Assembly: GCF_000772045.1 (NCBI RefSeq)
Contig: NZ_CP009754.1
Span: 5,084,001 to 5,148,000 of the forward strand
Origin: Streptomyces sp. CCM_MD2014
GTDB lineage: Bacteria; Actinomycetota; Actinomycetes; Streptomycetales; Streptomycetaceae
Reading direction: 5' to 3'
Length of the DNA stretch: 64,000 nucleotides
A model generated the notes under the pieces. The model did not search any database, was not told the DNA's origin, and saw nothing but the letters and a program-made list of their open reading frames with translations. The position numbers and the translations under genes are program-made. This document shows positions 62,391 through 64,000 of the stretch, piece by piece. Positions within the stretch are counted from its first letter, which is position 1, and every line of letters starts with the position of its first letter.

Positions 62391-64000
62391 TCAGCCCGCG
62401 TCTCGCTTTCCGTCACGCTCCGCAATCGCGGTGGTGATGTGGGAGCGGTCGATACCGCGCCGGTTGACGACCTTGCCCTTGACGCGGCGGCCGACCTGGA
62501 TGGTGGAGACGCCGTGCGGCTTGAGCGCTGCGGACAGTTGCTCGGGGTCCCAGCCGCCGTAGACGTCCTCGCGCAGCTCGGCGAGCCGGGCGACGACGGT
62601 TTCCGACCACACCTTGGTCTCGGCGGCCGGGATGACGGCGAGGATGTCGGCGAGCAGGTCGTAGGCGGGGCCTGTGACCGTTTCCGGTGCCTCTCCGAGC
62701 GCGTGGCCGGACAGCAGTCCGGCCGTCTCGCGTGCCTTGCGGGCGCGGGCGGCGATGGTCTCGGCGCCGGGTGCGTCGACGTAGACGGAGGCGACGATAC
62801 GGGCGTCGGAGCCCTCGCCGACGAAGTAGTGAATGCCCTTGTCACCCCAGGCGAACATGGTCGCCCGTACCCCGCGCTTGTAGGCGGAGGTGCCGAGCAC
62901 CATGTCGTTCTCTGTCTGGCCCATGACCTTCAGACACCAGCGGGCGGACGCGTTCGCGGAAATCCCGGTCGGCAGCGACTTGGCATCCGGTCGCTGCGTC
63001 GCCAGCAGCATCACGATCCCCGTCGCTGGGCCGCGCTTGACCAGGTCGGTGGCGATCTCCTCGAACTCCTTGCCGTGCTCGGGGTGCTCGAACAGCACCT
63101 GGCACTCATCCACCCCGACCACGATCGGGTGCAGACCGAGCGAGCGCTTGTCGGCAAGCTGGCTGGTCACCTTCGACTCCGGGCAGATGTCCCGGGGCAG
63201 GGAGCGGATCACCTTGGTGCGGCGGCGCAGTTCCTCGCGCAGCGCCCGCCAGTCGGCGAGCGCGTAGGCGATCGCTTCGTCGTCGTCGCCGGCGGCGTGC
63301 CGGTGGGAGACGGCGTTGCCGACCGGGTCCAGGTCGCCGGTGCCCTTCATGTCGTAGGTGTGCAGCTCCGCACGCGGGTCGAGGGCGGCGATGAGCAGCA
63401 GCAGACGCAGGAGGAACGTCTTGCCCATGCGGGGGATGGCGCCGATCACCCCGGCGATGTACATCAGGGTGACTTCGATCCAGCGTCCGCGCTGGTCGGT
63501 GCCGTAGGCGACGGGCTTGAACAGGTCCACCGCCCCGGCCTTGGCCAGCGGCCACTGAGGCTTCTTCGCCTTGGTCAGGTCCTGGTCACCGACCCACAGC
63601 ACCAGGCGGCCTGTGTGTTCGTCGGCCACGGCCTCGGGCCACACGCAGCCCAGCGGGCGGCGCAGGCCGGAGGCGAGGCGTTCGCGGCGCTCGATGATGT
63701 CGGTCACGGTGACACCGAAGGGAAGGTTGCCCTCCGCACGCCAGCCCGGACCGTCGCGGGTGATCGGGGCGGTGAACTCGAACCCGTCCCGCCCCTTGGC
63801 CTGCGCCTGGTTGATCGCCGGGATGCCGAGTGCCCCGAGGGCGCGCAGCACGATGTCGGAGGTGAGCTTGGCTGCCTTGGGCAGTTCCACGGCTCGGTGG
63901 ATGACTGGGGCGTCCGCCTTGCGGCCGGCCGACCCGAGCGCCATCACCAGCGCGCCCACCGACACGACCTGAAGCCACATCGGGGCGAGCACGTAGATGG
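62391..64000 (-). CDS. traB: TraB-type FtsK/SpoIIIE DNA translocase (partial)
   Basis: This is the conjugation motor that pumps double-stranded DNA into the recipient. The visible ~535 C-terminal residues include a linker with TTDIIERRERLASGLRRPLG-like sequence, the Walker A GAIPRMGKTFLL, Walker B PIVVGVDECQVLF, an RGPATGIVMLLATQRPDAKSLP stretch and a C-terminal winged-helix DNA-recognition domain (about the last 80 residues, GWDPEQLSAALKPHGV). The N-terminal membrane part and start codon lie beyond the right edge. Confidence 0.9.
   Translation of the reverse strand, partial: IYVLAPMWLQVVSVGALVMALGSAGRKADAPVIHRAVELPKAAKLTSDIVLRALGALGIPAINQAQAKGRDGFEFTAPITRDGPGWRAEGNLPFGVTVTDIIERRERLASGLRRPLGCVWPEAVADEHTGRLVLWVGDQDLTKAKKPQWPLAKAGAVDLFKPVAYGTDQRGRWIEVTLMYIAGVIGAIPRMGKTFLLRLLLLIAALDPRAELHTYDMKGTGDLDPVGNAVSHRHAAGDDDEAIAYALADWRALREELRRRTKVIRSLPRDICPESKVTSQLADKRSLGLHPIVVGVDECQVLFEHPEHGKEFEEIATDLVKRGPATGIVMLLATQRPDAKSLPTGISANASARWCLKVMGQTENDMVLGTSAYKRGVRATMFAWGDKGIHYFVGEGSDARIVASVYVDAPGAETIAARARKARETAGLLSGHALGEAPETVTGPAYDLLADILAVIPAAETKVWSETVVARLAELREDVYGGWDPEQLSAALKPHGVSTIQVGRRVKGKVVNRRGIDRSHITTAIAERDGKRDAG

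Larger units (their letters stand above)
56579..64000. mobile_element. Actinomycete integrative and conjugative element (AICE), prim-pol type, partial
   Basis: All recognised genes are on the minus strand and form the AICE core: tyrosine integrase and excisionase next to the attachment site, a two-gene replication unit (prim-pol plus D5-like helicase), spread-type membrane proteins and an FtsK/TraB DNA translocase. The left boundary is placed just inside the truncated pmt fragment; the right end is outside the window. Regulators and the second att site are therefore not seen. Confidence 0.88.

Overview
The window is chromosomal DNA from a Streptomyces (high-GC actinomycete). The base composition is very GC-rich, GTG/TTG starts and 4-bp ATGA/GTGA gene overlaps are frequent, and lineage markers are present: the sigma factor gene hrdD, the SsgA-like gene ssgE, the septal gene sepX/glpR and a prim-pol type integrative element. 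I saw no in-frame TTA (bldA) codons. Coordinates 1 to about 56,580 are ordinary host chromosome. From about 56,580 to the right edge lies the left part of an integrated actinomycete integrative and conjugative element (AICE).

Region by region. 1-9.1 kb: a TetR tail, two 14-TM drug-efflux MFS genes, each beside a local regulator (MarR, TetR, WYL), a LigB-type dioxygenase, and hrdD with a recognisable SigR promoter. 9.1-13.3 kb: the fructose PTS operon (DeoR regulator, fruK, a repeat-built 112-codon reading frame, fruA). 13.4-24.3 kb: envelope and housekeeping genes (L,D-transpeptidase, P1 peptidase, LtrA-like protein, mscL, SAF-domain protein, MTA phosphorylase, an FmdB/Ruc-type zinc-ribbon gene with overlapping SigR promoter and CIRCE operator, an MFS gene, a CPA1 antiporter). 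24.5-33.7 kb: penicillin-acylase-type hydrolase, folate cyclo-ligase, then the run galU-moeA(glp)-moaC-mog-acetyltransferase-sepX and tRNA-Ala(CGC). 33.9-39.8 kb: acetyltransferase, exonuclease III, and a MerR regulator divergent from a Baeyer-Villiger monooxygenase / hydrolase / SDR operon. 39.8-49.5 kb: tricorn protease, TetR and an MMPL transporter, YbaK, a DMT permease and a serine hydrolase. 49.6-56.3 kb: nickel/cobalt ECF transporter cbiMQO with a Nur-like box, ssgE and two paralogous penicillin-binding proteins.

The element: the 3' end of a gene that looks like pmt (protein O-mannosyltransferase) is cut off at 56,483-56,578 beside a tyrosine integrase gene, so the attachment site appears to lie in a protein-coding gene rather than a tRNA. 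Inward, all on the minus strand, come int, xis, a 23-bp inverted repeat, a D5-like helicase and a prim-pol encoded as two translationally coupled genes, small coupled open reading frames, spread-type membrane proteins, a palindromic repeat cluster placed where a conjugation locus (clt) would be, and the FtsK-like DNA translocase TraB, which runs off the window.

The most notable observations are the dual SigR/HrcA control signals on the FmdB-type chaperone gene, the in-frame repeat reading frame coupled at both ends inside the fructose operon, the pmt-located AICE with its repeat cluster, and the Nur-like box before cbiMQO.
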